Positions 47,408 to 55,829 of a DNA stretch of 64,000 bases are shown here, in pieces. Position numbers and translations under genes: made by a program. The notes beneath the pieces were generated by a model that saw only the letters and a program-made list of their open reading frames with translations, was not told where the DNA came from and ran no database searches. The stretch lies in NCBI GenBank assembly GCA_947444195.1, contig CANEZL010000025.1, positions 1-64,000 on the forward strand. The letters are read 5' to 3'. This DNA comes from Methylobacteriaceae bacterium (GTDB taxonomy: Bacteria; Pseudomonadota; Alphaproteobacteria; Rhizobiales; Beijerinckiaceae). Every line of letters begins with the position of its first letter. Within the stretch, counting starts at the first letter, position 1.

Positions 47408-48591
47408 CACCAGCGCTCCGGCAGGTCGACATATTCCCGGCGGCGCACGCGCTCGGTCTCGGCAGGCGGCGCGCCGGCCTCGAAGACCATCCGCTCGGGC
47501 CCCGGCGCGTGCAGGGGATAGGTGGCGCGGGCGGCGTATTCCGCCTCGTAGCGCTCCGAGGGCCAGCGGATCGCGTAGCCGCCGGTCTGCTCGGGCTGGT
47601 AGAGGGGGTTGAGCCGCAGGGCCGTGCCGGCGGGCGGCAGGGTCAGGCCGTCCACCACCGAGCGGGGGGCCGGGCGCATGCCGGGCCCGGCCACCACCGA
47701 GAAGGCCTCGCAGGCGCGCAGATCCGCGGGCTCGCGCGGGCCGGGTGCGCGGGCCTCGACCAGCGCCCGCGTGAGCTCGGCATCGTCGTAGACCAGCGCG
47801 TCGGGAAACAGCTCGGCGATGTCGTCGGCGCTCACCGCGCTGCCGGCGGAGAAGCCGGGGCACTCGCGGTTGTGGATGTGGCTGAGCGCGAGCCAGCCCT
47901 CGTCGCCCGCGGTCTGGCGCAGGGATTCGAGCAGCGCCGCCTTGTCCTCCAGGAAGTAGAAGGCGTCGTTGCACAGGACGAGGTCGACGGGCGCGCCGGG
48001 CACCGGCCAGTGCGGCGAGCCCGCGTCGAAGCAGACGAGCTGCGCCTTGGGGCCGACGACCCAGTGGCGGGCGACCCAGAGCTTGGCGAAGACCACGTCC
48101 GCGCCCGCGACCTTGCAGCCGCGCCGGCCGAGCTCGCGCAGGTAGTGCCCGATGCCGCAGGCGAACTCGAAGACGCAGGCCGGCTCGTTCCAGTGGGCCT
48201 CCAGCAGGGCGAGGCCGGCCAGGAAGGTCGGATCACTCCAGCGGTGCAGGAAATAGTCGCCGACGCGGCCCCAGCCGAGGCGCTGAACCGCCTCGCGCAG
48301 GCTCGCCTCCGCGCGGGTGCGGATGAGCTGGCGGATGTCCCCCGCATCGGCCGGGGGGCCGGTCCACCAATCGTCCTGGTCGGCGAGCAGGGCGGCGAGC
48401 GCCTCGTCGGGCTCGCCCGCGTCGAGATGGGCGAGCACGCGCTCGACCAGGGCCTCCCGGTTGATCCGCAGATAGGGGATGCCGTCGATCACCGGCCAGC
48501 GCGCCCCCGTCTCCGCATCCGCGAGGGAATGCGGACGGTCGGCGCGCAGCGGGTTCCCGGTCTCGGGCGAGCACAGCTCGAAGGGGATCAT
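47407..48591 (-). CDS. class I SAM-dependent methyltransferase with Trm112-like N-terminus
   Basis: 394 residues. An N-terminal Trm112/YcaR-like segment (LCSPETGNPLRADRPHSLADAETGARWPVIDGIPYLRI) with only one cysteine of the zinc pair precedes a Rossmann methyltransferase domain: VFEFACGIGHYLREL (motif I), AQLVCFDAG and DLVLCNDAFYFLED. A C-terminal domain of about 130 residues has no recognised match. It probably methylates an intermediate of the cluster. First gene of the pair with the MocA-like gene. Confidence 0.87.
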   Translation of the reverse strand: MIPFELCSPETGNPLRADRPHSLADAETGARWPVIDGIPYLRINREALVERVLAHLDAGEPDEALAALLADQDDWWTGPPADAGDIRQLIRTRAEASLREAVQRLGWGRVGDYFLHRWSDPTFLAGLALLEAHWNEPACVFEFACGIGHYLRELGRRGCKVAGADVVFAKLWVARHWVVGPKAQLVCFDAGSPHWPVPGAPVDLVLCNDAFYFLEDKAALLESLRQTAGDEGWLALSHIHNRECPGFSAGSAVSADDIAELFPDALVYDDAELTRALVEARAPGPREPADLRACEAFSVVAGPGMRPAPRSVVDGLTLPPAGTALRLNPLYQPEQTGGYAIRWPSERYEAEYAARATYPLHAPGPERMVFEAGAPPAETERVRRREYVDLPERW

Positions 48592-48698
48592 CGCGTCTCA
48601 GGCCATCTCACGGACGACGCGCGCCGCAGCAGTGGAACCGGAGAATCCCATGCCGGCGAACGGTTCACGGGAACGCCCGGTTCCGACCGCGGGCGCGG

Positions 48699-49631
48699 TC
48701 ACGGGATGCGCATATCGGCGAGCACGCGGTCGTGGAAGCCCTTCACCGGGCCGGCATGGACGAGTTCCATCTCGTTCAACACCGTATCCATGGTGAGCGA
48801 GGCGGCCCGCAGGTGCTGCGCGATCTGGAGGACGCGGTCGATGCAGTCGGCCGCGTGGAAGGCGCGGCCCTCCGCGGTGGCGTCGTCCGGCAGCACGGCG
48901 CGGGCCCGCTCCACCTGCTCGCGCAGGGCGGGCTCCAGGGCGTCGAGGGCCCATTGCGCGGTGCGCGCCATGATCGGCCCGAGATGGTCGCCGAGCAGCA
49001 TCTCGCCGGTGAAGCCCGCATCCGGCATCGCCGCGTTGTGGAAGTGGTGGGCCATGGCCGCGAGGAACACGGTGCCGGGATCGGCCCGGTAGAACGGGCT
49101 GAGGACCACCCCGTAGACCGCCACCATCAGGCAGTGCTCCGCGTGGTTCTCCGGCGGCTCGAGGAGGATGCGCGGGCGGCCCGGGCAGGTCACGCCGGCC
49201 CGGGGCTGCCGGGCGAGGGCCGCGACGAAGCCGGGCAGGGGGCCCGGCGCGGTGCTGGCGCGCGCGCGCAGGCGAGCCCGCAGGCGATCGCGCAGGTCCG
49301 GATCGACGGCGTCCGTCACGGCGTCGAAGCCCGCCACCAGCACCTCGGAGGCCGCGGATTCGGAGAGGCCCGCCGCCGCCAGGAAGGCGGCGTCGAGGTC
49401 GCACAGGCGGGTGGCGGCGAGGGCGGTGGCGGTGAGGTCGAGGGCCACGTCGGCAGGGCTCGCCCCGCCGGTCAGCGCCTCCCAGCCCTGCGCGAACAGG
49501 CGCTCGGCGATGGAGCCCGCGCGCCCGGCCGAGCGGACGCGCTTGAGGTCGTTCAGCTCGACCAGGAGTTCCCGGAGCGCTGCCGGCGCGGCCGGCCCCG
49601 TCCCGGGGCCGGTCTCGGTGGCGGCGGACAT
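48699..49631 (-). CDS. HD-like domain protein
   Basis: 310 residues. An all-helical protein with ENHAEHCLMVAVYGVVLSPFYRADPGTVFLAAMAHHFHNAAMPDAGF, which has the H...HH...D order of an HD-fold metal site, and HAADCIDRVLQIAQHLRAA, which may carry the last ligand. The usual HD doublet reads HH. HD folds include phosphohydrolases and the di-iron oxygenases MIOX and PhnZ. Its start shares a base with the Ino1 stop (TGATG), so a role on inositol phosphate or inositol is an attractive guess, not shown. Confidence 0.6.
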   Translation of the reverse strand: MSAATETGPGTGPAAPAALRELLVELNDLKRVRSAGRAGSIAERLFAQGWEALTGGASPADVALDLTATALAATRLCDLDAAFLAAAGLSESAASEVLVAGFDAVTDAVDPDLRDRLRARLRARASTAPGPLPGFVAALARQPRAGVTCPGRPRILLEPPENHAEHCLMVAVYGVVLSPFYRADPGTVFLAAMAHHFHNAAMPDAGFTGEMLLGDHLGPIMARTAQWALDALEPALREQVERARAVLPDDATAEGRAFHAADCIDRVLQIAQHLRAASLTMDTVLNEMELVHAGPVKGFHDRVLADMRIP

Positions 49632-50821
49632 CAGTGGGTGCCGAGCCAGTCGCGCAGCATCTGCTCCTGCTTGCCGAAGGCGTGCTCGGGCCCGTGACCG
49701 TTCTTCACCATCGGCGCCTTGAAGAAGGTCGAGAGCTGCTCCTGCACGCCGCCGTCGCCGCGCTTCTTGGCCAGATCCAGCACGCGGGCGATCTCGATGA
49801 CCAGGGGCGCGGCCAGGATGGAGTCCTTGCAGAGGAAGTTGACCTTGATCTGCATGCGCTGGCCCATGAAGCCGGTGACGTCGATGTTGTCCCAGGCTTC
49901 CTTGTCGTCGCCGCGGGGGCGGTAATAGTGGATGTGGACCAAGTGGTCCTCCACCGGATAGCCGAGGATCGAGTCGAGCACCGTGCCCTTGGTGTTGAGC
50001 TTCGACTGCAGGGAGTTCGGGTCGTTCAGCGCCAGGCCGTCGCGGTTGCCGAGGATGTTGGTGGAGAACCAGCCGTCCACGTGCAGCGCGCGCGCCTTGA
50101 AGGCGGGGGCCAGCACCGTCTTCATCATGGTCTGGCCGGTCTTGCCGTCCTTGCCCGCCACCGGCACGTTCATCTCCTGCGCGAGCTGGAGCAGGGCCGG
50201 CACGTCGGCGGCGACGGACGGCGTGAAGTTCGCGTAGGGGATACCGCTCTTGATCGCCGCATAGGCGTAGAGCATGGCCGGCGAGATCGCCTCGTCGCTC
50301 GCATCGAGCCCCTTCTCGAAGGCGGCCGTGGAGTTCAGGGTCGGGTCGCTGAGGTCGGGCCAGCGCTCCGTTGAGGCGAGGTTCACCACGACCACGTCGT
50401 CGAGGTTGCTCTCCTTCTGGAAGCGGCGCAGGTCGTTGGCGATGACCGAGACCGCCTCGCGGTGGTCCTTGGCGACGATGCGGTTCTGCCCGTCGATGTT
50501 CTTGCAGAACTTGGCGCTGCCCACCGCCGGCCAGGGCGTGATGCCCTTCAGCACCTGGGCGCCGTTCTCGATGTCCTGCCTGGTCAGCACGCCGTGACCG
50601 GCGGCGGCGGCGGCGAGGTCGTCGCCGTTGAGATCCCAGCCACCGAAGACGAGGTCCTTGTAGTCGGCCATGCCGGCGACGGGGACCCCGGCCAGCGGCA
50701 AGCCGTCGAGCCGGTTCGACCCGGACTTGATCATCTCGATGCCGGCGATGGCAGTGGTGGCGACGGCGCCACCCATGCCAACGAACGCAACGCCGACACG
50801 GCGACCGGTCTGCATGCTCAT
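49631..50821 (-). CDS. ino1: inositol-3-phosphate synthase
   Basis: 396 residues from ATG 50821 (the track start at 51043 adds a non-homologous leader). NAD-binding VGVAFVGMGGAVATTAIAGIEMIKSG at the start, then catalytic-domain motifs GKTGQTMMKTVLAPAF, LHVDGWFSTNILGNRDG and VEDHLVHIHYYRPRGDDKEAWDNID. This is a full-length prokaryotic-type enzyme converting glucose-6-phosphate to inositol-3-phosphate. First gene of the 41-51 kb run, so it supplies the cyclitol for the pathway. Confidence 0.95.
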   Translation of the reverse strand: MSMQTGRRVGVAFVGMGGAVATTAIAGIEMIKSGSNRLDGLPLAGVPVAGMADYKDLVFGGWDLNGDDLAAAAAGHGVLTRQDIENGAQVLKGITPWPAVGSAKFCKNIDGQNRIVAKDHREAVSVIANDLRRFQKESNLDDVVVVNLASTERWPDLSDPTLNSTAAFEKGLDASDEAISPAMLYAYAAIKSGIPYANFTPSVAADVPALLQLAQEMNVPVAGKDGKTGQTMMKTVLAPAFKARALHVDGWFSTNILGNRDGLALNDPNSLQSKLNTKGTVLDSILGYPVEDHLVHIHYYRPRGDDKEAWDNIDVTGFMGQRMQIKVNFLCKDSILAAPLVIEIARVLDLAKKRGDGGVQEQLSTFFKAPMVKNGHGPEHAFGKQEQMLRDWLGTH

Positions 50822-51136
50822 CGGACGGGGAATTCCTTCAACTGGGCTGCGCGGACGATCTGAGGAACGAACGGTGAGCGGCGTCCGCGCGCTTTCTGAA
50901 CAACTGGAGCGTTCGGGCCTCGTTCCAAGCCCGTCCTGGACACAACTGTGGCGCCGCCAGCCTGAACCGAGGCCGAACGCCGAAGGCAATCCGCTGCTTT
51001 CCGAGGGCTTAACGCCGCATCCGCCGCGCCACGCCCTGATCATCCGAGCGTCCCATTCTGGTCATCCCGGCCGGCGATAGAGCCGCCGCTGAACAAAAGC
51101 CCGGCTCAGGAAAGCCGCGGCACAAGAGGACCAGAG
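50822..51136. other. divergent intergenic region
   Basis: 315 bases between ino1 and the transglycosylase gene. It should carry the ino1 cluster promoter and that of the divergent gene. I see no perfect dyad or riboswitch-like structure. Confidence 0.5.
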
Positions 51137-52330
51137 ATGGGGGTTTTCCCGGAGCCGGCGCGTCGCGCCGACGACGTGAGCCGACTCGTGCCCGGCATGG
51201 ACGGCACGCAGGCGGATGCCGTGGCCTGGCTGCGGCCGGGCCGGGTTCGCAAGCCGCGCAAGGCCTGCGCGACCCGCCGCTCGGCCACCCTGGCGGCGGT
51301 GCTGCTCGCGGGCCTGAGCCTGCCGCAGACGGCCTTCGCCCCGGCGGCCTCCGCCCATGACCGGATCGACACCGGCCCGCGCGCCGCGCAGGCCCTCGTC
51401 GAGACCGTGATACCCGCCCGTGAGACGACCGCGCAGGAACTCGCGGCGGACCTCTCGGACCAGGGGAACGCGTCGGACTGGGCCGGAGTTCCCGTCGCCG
51501 AGCAGGAGCCGGCCACCACGTCCCTCATCGCGAGCGACCTCGACAACCTGCCGCAGCCGGCCCGCAACGAGGGCGCCGACAAGGTGCGCTTCGGCTCCGT
51601 CAGCGTGCCGCGCAAGGTGGTCGACACGATCCTGAAGGCCTCCGAGGAGACCGGGGTCGATCCGGCCTACATGATGGCGCTCGCCGACAAGGAATCGAGC
51701 TTCGACACCGACGTGAAGGCGGCGACCTCCTCCGCGCAGGGCCTGTTCCAGTTCGTCTCGAACACCTGGCTGGAGATGATCCGCGACTACGGCGCCCGCT
51801 ACGGGCTGCGGGAGGAGGCGGCGGCCGTGAAGGGCAGCGGCTCGGCCATCCGCGTGGCCGGCGACGGGATGCGCGACCGGGTGCTCTCGCTTCGCAACGA
51901 CCCCTACGTGGCGAGCCTGATGGCGGCGGAGCTGGTCAAGCGCGACCGCGGCCGGATCGAGGCGCGGATCGGGCGCGCGCTCTCCACCACGGAACTCTAC
52001 TTCGCCCATTTCCTCGGAACGGCGAGCGCCGGGCGCTTCCTCTCCCTGAGCAGCGACAAGCCGGACGTGAACGCGCAGAAGGCGTTCCGGAGCGCGGCCC
52101 GGGCCAACCGCAGCCTGTTCACCACCCAGAGCGGCAAGGGCCGCCGCAGCCTGAGCGTGGCCGAGGTCTACGAGCGCATCGACGGCATGATCGACAAGCG
52201 GCTGAGCCGCTATCAGGGCGTCGCCGCCCTGGTGCGCCCCGCCGAGATCGAGCCCGCCGTCCAAGTGGCCGAGCCGGCGCGCCCCGCCCGCATTCAGGTG
52301 AGCGACGCGCTGCCGCCGGCCGGCCTGTAA
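51137..52330 (+). CDS. exported lytic transglycosylase (SLT domain)
   Basis: 397 residues. An arginine-rich leader and signal peptide (RRSATLAAVLLAGLSLPQTAFAPAASAHD) are followed by a linker and an SLT domain at about 155-310: GVDPAYMMALADKESSFDTDVKAATSSAQGLFQFVSNTWLEMI, with the catalytic glutamate in DKESSF and the SAQGLFQF motif. The C-terminal part has basic helices. It cleaves peptidoglycan glycan strands in the periplasm. Last chromosomal-type gene before the tRNA and island. Confidence 0.92.
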   Translation: MGVFPEPARRADDVSRLVPGMDGTQADAVAWLRPGRVRKPRKACATRRSATLAAVLLAGLSLPQTAFAPAASAHDRIDTGPRAAQALVETVIPARETTAQELAADLSDQGNASDWAGVPVAEQEPATTSLIASDLDNLPQPARNEGADKVRFGSVSVPRKVVDTILKASEETGVDPAYMMALADKESSFDTDVKAATSSAQGLFQFVSNTWLEMIRDYGARYGLREEAAAVKGSGSAIRVAGDGMRDRVLSLRNDPYVASLMAAELVKRDRGRIEARIGRALSTTELYFAHFLGTASAGRFLSLSSDKPDVNAQKAFRSAARANRSLFTTQSGKGRRSLSVAEVYERIDGMIDKRLSRYQGVAALVRPAEIEPAVQVAEPARPARIQVSDALPPAGL

Positions 52331-52453
52331 GACGCAAGGATCAGGCGCGCGCGCAAGAAGGGCGCGAGGCCCGCGCGCCCGGCGTTGACAGCGGCGTGAG
52401 GCTATCTCTATATCCCCCGCGCTGCGGCCGATGAACGGATCGGCCCGGCGCGT

Positions 52454-52530
52454 GGCGGGGTAGCTCAGCTGGTTAGAGCAGAGGAATCATAATCCTTGTG
52501 TCGGGGGTTCAAATCCCTCCCTCGCTACCA
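52454..52530 (+). tRNA. tRNA-Met (CAT), elongator type
   Basis: 77 bases: GGCGGGG acceptor arm, D arm GCTC...GAGC, anticodon loop ATCATAA with CAT at 52488-52490, T arm with GGTTCAAATCC, and an encoded CCA end. The acceptor stem pairs with CCTCGCT (two G-T pairs). The anticodon could also be the lysidine-modified Ile type, but the sequence is like alphaproteobacterial elongator tRNA-Met. The downstream accessory genes suggest the tRNA 3' end is an integration site. Confidence 0.95.
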
Positions 52531-53059
52531 AAATCCTTCCTGCAGTCTACGGTGAAAACCGGAAGCAGGGCGGGCACTTACAAGACCTAGAGCACGCTTC
52601 GGAGACACCGAGCCCTGGACCTTCCGTCCGGGGCTTTTTGCTTCTCGGGCGGATTTCGGGCGGACTTTTCTGCACGCTTGCCGGACGATCCGCCCGGATT
52701 CGAATGCCCGGGCGGACCACCCGGCAGCCTGCGCCCGTGCCCGTGTCCCGTTCCAGGTCACGCCCCCGGCCGTCGACCTTGGCGCGGCCGGGCCCCGTGG
52801 TACCCTCCGGCCCGACCGCCAGCGTCATGGCACCGGCAGCCGCTCAATCGGCCGGGGAGCCTCAAGGGCGGGGGCGCGCGGGGAGGTTCGCTCTCCCCTC
52901 GGATGTGTCCGCTCACCGGACAGACCCCGTCCTTGCGGCGCGCCCCGCGGGGGCATCAGCCCGGCATAGGGGACCGGCTCCGGCCGGTCAGCCTCTCGCT
53001 TTCCCCTTGAGAGTTCCTCCCATAGTACCGGCGCTCAGCGCCGGGCCAGGAACCCTGCC
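52531..53059. other. tRNA-proximal start of the island, no supported gene
   Basis: 529 bases between the tRNA and the first island gene. It holds the terminator at 52611. Track ORFs here are proline/arginine-rich shadows. No integrase remnant was recognised. Confidence 0.5.
52611..52640 (+). terminator. intrinsic terminator after tRNA-Met
   Basis: AGCCCTGGAC and GTCCGGGGCT pair over 10 bp (one G-T) around CTTCC and are followed directly by TTTTTG, 80 bases after the tRNA. Confidence 0.85.
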
Positions 53060-53368
53060 ATGCGCCCCCTCGACATCGCCACCATCGAGCCCTTCGTCCG
53101 CGAGGCCCTGCCGCTCGCGACCGACGCGGAGATCGCCGCCATCCTCGTCCGGCTCGGGGGCCGGATCGTGCGCCCGGAGGAGCAGGCGCGCGTCCAGCCC
53201 GGGCAGGGGCTGGGCGCCAGGACCAACGCGGCGCTGCTGCGCGGCTTCCTCTCGCACGCGATCAGCGGTCGGCCCGCCCGGGGGGACTGGGACGATGCAG
53301 TCGGCTCGCACGTCCGTCGGCTCGTCGACGTCCCGGCAGCGCGGGAGGCGGCTGGCAATGTTCCGTGA
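53060..53368 (+). CDS. unknown island protein
   Basis: 102 residues, MRPLDIATIEPFVREALPLATDAEIAAILVRLGGRIVRP..., predicted helical at the start. The sequence is not low-complexity, unlike the shadow ORFs around it, and the frame is consistently GC-rich at third positions. No domain recognised. It may be the first gene of the integrated element. Confidence 0.5.
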   Translation: MRPLDIATIEPFVREALPLATDAEIAAILVRLGGRIVRPEEQARVQPGQGLGARTNAALLRGFLSHAISGRPARGDWDDAVGSHVRRLVDVPAAREAAGNVP

Positions 53369-53460
53369 ACCACGGTCCCTAGCTCGTCGGGGCGCGGTTA
53401 AGGTCTAGGCAAGTCGAGGGCCCGAAGTTGTGCGCGACGCAACCACAGGGAACCCACAAG

Positions 53461-53814
53461 ATGCCCACAGACCAAGAGATCGGCGCCACCGTCTATGCCG
53501 CCCTGACGACTGTCGAACGCGCCTCCCTGAGGGAAGCGTTGAGGGCGACGCAGGTCGACGAGTACGATGACTTTCACTGCGCCCTCGGCAACCTCGGCTA
53601 CGGTTGGCCTGTGGGTCAGGGTCGTGGCCGCAGGGTCACGCAGAAGGACGCGCGGAAGATGTGCGGCTGGCTGGCTGAGCTCCGCACGCGTCCCGATACA
53701 GACGACACCGACTGGGGGCGTCTCCTCTGTGGCGCGTTCGGAGAGGCCGATGATCGGGTTGCGGGCCTGTACGTTGAGGCCGGCCTCCCAGAGACCAAGC
53801 CGGCCCTGGACTGA
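53461..53814 (+). CDS. unknown island protein
   Basis: 117 residues from ATG 53461. MPTDQEIGATVYAALTTVERASLREALRATQVDEYDDFHCALGNLGYGWPVGQG... has plausible helical segments with tryptophans (CGWLAEL, DTDWGRLL). No known family. It is followed 10 bases later by another small gene with a strong ribosome site, suggesting an operon. Confidence 0.5.
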   Translation: MPTDQEIGATVYAALTTVERASLREALRATQVDEYDDFHCALGNLGYGWPVGQGRGRRVTQKDARKMCGWLAELRTRPDTDDTDWGRLLCGAFGEADDRVAGLYVEAGLPETKPALD

Positions 53815-53824
53815 GGAGGCAGCC

Positions 53825-54181
53825 ATGCGACACCTCGACATCGCCGGCGAAAGGCGGACGCGGGCTCGCCTCTCGGAGATCTACGACATCTGCTCGGAGA
53901 TCATCTGGGACCCTGCGACGACCCCCGACCGCCGGGCCGAGCTCACCGCGTTCCGGACCTGGCTGCACAGCAAGCCGGTCGACCAGGGTTACCCGAATTA
54001 CCGGCACTACGACGACGCGAGTCGCCGGGCGGCGGCCCTGCTCGACAAGCCCGATCTCCTCCGCGGCGTGCTCGACGCGCCCGCGGCGACCGAAGGAGCT
54101 GACCTGGGGGCGGATGAGCGCGCCGTCCTACAGAAACCAGCCGACGACGACCGCGCCGGCGATCGCCACACCGACGCGTAG
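53825..54181 (+). CDS. unknown island protein
   Basis: 118 residues from ATG 53825 with GAGGAGG 8 bases upstream (the track starts at 53567). RRTRARLSEIYDICSEIIWDPATTPDRRAELTAFRTWLHSKPVDQGYPNYRHYDDASRRAAALLDKP looks like a compact helical domain. The 3' end overlaps the opposite-strand gene at 54128. No family recognised. Confidence 0.5.
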   Translation: MRHLDIAGERRTRARLSEIYDICSEIIWDPATTPDRRAELTAFRTWLHSKPVDQGYPNYRHYDDASRRAAALLDKPDLLRGVLDAPAATEGADLGADERAVLQKPADDDRAGDRHTDA

Positions 54182-54925
54182 GACCGTCTGGCGTAGCCGG
54201 TCGACCGCGGCCGTGAGGGCGGCCATGTCCGGGACGGTCGCCGACGCCGGAATCGCGAGTGACAGACTCGGCGCTGGATCGGGGCCCGGCCCGTCTTCTC
54301 CCGGAACCTCCGAGCGGGCCGCGTCGCCCCAGCTCAGCATGGTGACTGTGCCGTGCGCCGCCTCAGGGAACGAGCTCTCCCGGCGCTGCGCAGGCACCAG
54401 GTGCCAGGTCACGCCGTAGCCGGGCGGCGTGTGCTCGTCGCCCCTGCGGATCCACAGGTCGAGCTTGGTCCCCACGAAGAAGCTCGGCATCTCGCCGGCC
54501 CGGTAGGCGGCGATCATGCGGTCCATGTCCTCCTGCTGGATCCAGGCCTCCAGGAACCAGGCGTCGACGCTTCTGAGCTCGGGGTCCGCCGGGATGAAGC
54601 CCACGACCGCTGTGAACGGCTTGTAGCCCTGGCCGTCCTCCTGGGGGATGGCGGGCTTGATCGTGACGGGCAGGTCTCGGCACCTGTCGCCCCATCCGGC
54701 GAGACGCAGGTCGTCCTTCTGAATCCGTCCTTTGCCCACGAGCCGGGGGGTGCGGGTGGCGACACCTTCCTCAACGGAGACCGTCTGGTAGAGGGCGAGG
54801 TTGGTGACCTCCACCCAGAGCGTGCGGAACGGATCGTGGTGCCACTCGCCGTCTTGCCCTGGGATCCTCAGCACGCCTTCGGCGACCTCGGCCTTCAGTG
54901 CCGCGCGCTTGTCCTGCCCAGCCAT
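54128..54925 (-). CDS. tail-anchored unknown protein of the island
   Basis: 265 residues. The main part (about 1-200) is a mixed alpha/beta domain with WHHDPFRTLWVEVTNLALYQ, LRLAGWGDRC and DLWIRRGDEHTPPGYGVTWHLVP. The last 20 residues (RVGVAIAGAVVVGWFL) are a single C-terminal membrane anchor, preceded by a Pro/Asp linker and a short helix. GGGGGG precedes the ATG. No domain recognised; the tail anchor suggests an inner-membrane-associated role. Confidence 0.6.
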   Translation of the reverse strand: MAGQDKRAALKAEVAEGVLRIPGQDGEWHHDPFRTLWVEVTNLALYQTVSVEEGVATRTPRLVGKGRIQKDDLRLAGWGDRCRDLPVTIKPAIPQEDGQGYKPFTAVVGFIPADPELRSVDAWFLEAWIQQEDMDRMIAAYRAGEMPSFFVGTKLDLWIRRGDEHTPPGYGVTWHLVPAQRRESSFPEAAHGTVTMLSWGDAARSEVPGEDGPGPDPAPSLSLAIPASATVPDMAALTAAVDRLRQTVLRVGVAIAGAVVVGWFL

Positions 54926-55019
54926 CCCGCCCCCCTGTGGGGTACACTCTCGCTGTCGGACCGCGGACCGTCCAGGGCAGGGTCAGGGGCCGTCCACCGA
55001 CTCGCGCGGCCGGGGCGGG

Positions 55020-55169
55020 TCAGCTCTCCCGGCGCGGGGTGGCGGCGTCGCGCAGGCGCGCGAGCTCGTGGTCGGTGCGCTCCAGCGTGAAGAACACGCC
55101 CGTGATCAGGACGGCCGCCGAGATGACGACGATCATCCCGCAGCAGACCCAGAGCGTGACCTCGCCCAC
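55020..55169 (-). CDS. small single-span membrane protein (too short for the track)
   Basis: 49 residues from GTG 55169: a hydrophobic span (VTLWVCCGMIVVISAAVLITGVFFTL) then a charged C-terminal helix (ERTDHELARLRDAATPRRES). GAGG lies about 12 bases upstream. The start is 2 bases after the stop that closes the interrupted ORF at 55172. The topology resembles small phage or toxin-type membrane proteins, but no family is assigned. Confidence 0.45.
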   Translation of the reverse strand: MGEVTLWVCCGMIVVISAAVLITGVFFTLERTDHELARLRDAATPRRES

Positions 55170-55171
55170 GG

Positions 55172-55567
55172 TCAGGCCGCCTCGCGCTGCAGGAGCCCAT
55201 GGCTCTCCAGGACGGCGAGCACCCCGTCGGCGAGCTAGCGGTCGTCGAGCCGATCAGCTCGCCCGCGGGCGAGGACCTCCCGCACCAGGACGGCGGCCCC
55301 CGGCGGGGTGAGCGCCTGCCCGAACAGCGGGGTCTCGGCCGCCGTGCGCTCGGCCTCGGGCAACTCGGCGAGCGCGGCCGCGACCGAGTCGTAGACGATG
55401 ACCGCCGGGCGCATGAGGTTCGTCACCCCGACCGCCGCGAATGCGGCGAGCGCGTCGGGCTCCTCGCACCGCGCGTCGACGACCCGGCGCCGGAACGTCA
55501 CCTGGGCCGGTCGCGGGATCCCGTAGAACGCCCACGCCGCCCTGTGCTCCTCGGTCGTGCTCGCCAT
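55172..55567 (-). pseudogene. unknown island gene interrupted by an in-frame TAG
   Basis: From ATG 55567 the frame encodes 110 residues (MASTTEEHRAAWAFYGIPRPAQVTFRRRVVDARC...) to a TAG at 55235-55237, then continues open for 20 more codons (LADGVLAVLESHGLLQREAA) to TGA at 55172. The continuation has the same composition and ends 2 bases before the next start, as if it were the original C-terminus. Either a nonsense mutation or an amber suppressed codon. The protein family is unknown. Confidence 0.5.
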
Positions 55568-55829
55568 CGTCCCCCCTCCGCGGTCTCTCGGGCGGAGGAT
55601 ACCACCGCGAACGATTCGCGACGGGACGGAGCCGCCCCACGGGGCCCAGGGATATCTTCACCACGGCCGGCGGATCCCCTTGCCGCGGGAGTCCCCGCCT
55701 GCCACGTTGGCTGCCTCACCGAAGGGATCGCCCCGTGAACGCTCGCACCTTGAAACGGATAGCCCGCACCGCCTGAGCCACCGAGCTCGGCGCCCGCCTG
55801 CGCGTGCCCCCGTTTCCAGCGAGCCTCCG

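Noticed and set aside
41665-50821. Treating the run as a standard mycothiol operon
   Set aside because: MshC and MshD are missing and YcaO, methyltransferase and MocA genes are not part of mycothiol synthesis.
52454-52530. Reading the CAT-anticodon tRNA as tRNA-Ile2 or initiator tRNA
   Set aside because: Initiator features (unpaired first base pair, three GC pairs in the anticodon stem) are absent; the whole sequence fits elongator tRNA-Met better than Ile2, although lysidine modification cannot be seen.
52531-53059. Integrase remnant next to the tRNA
   Set aside because: No tyrosine-recombinase motif was found in any frame.
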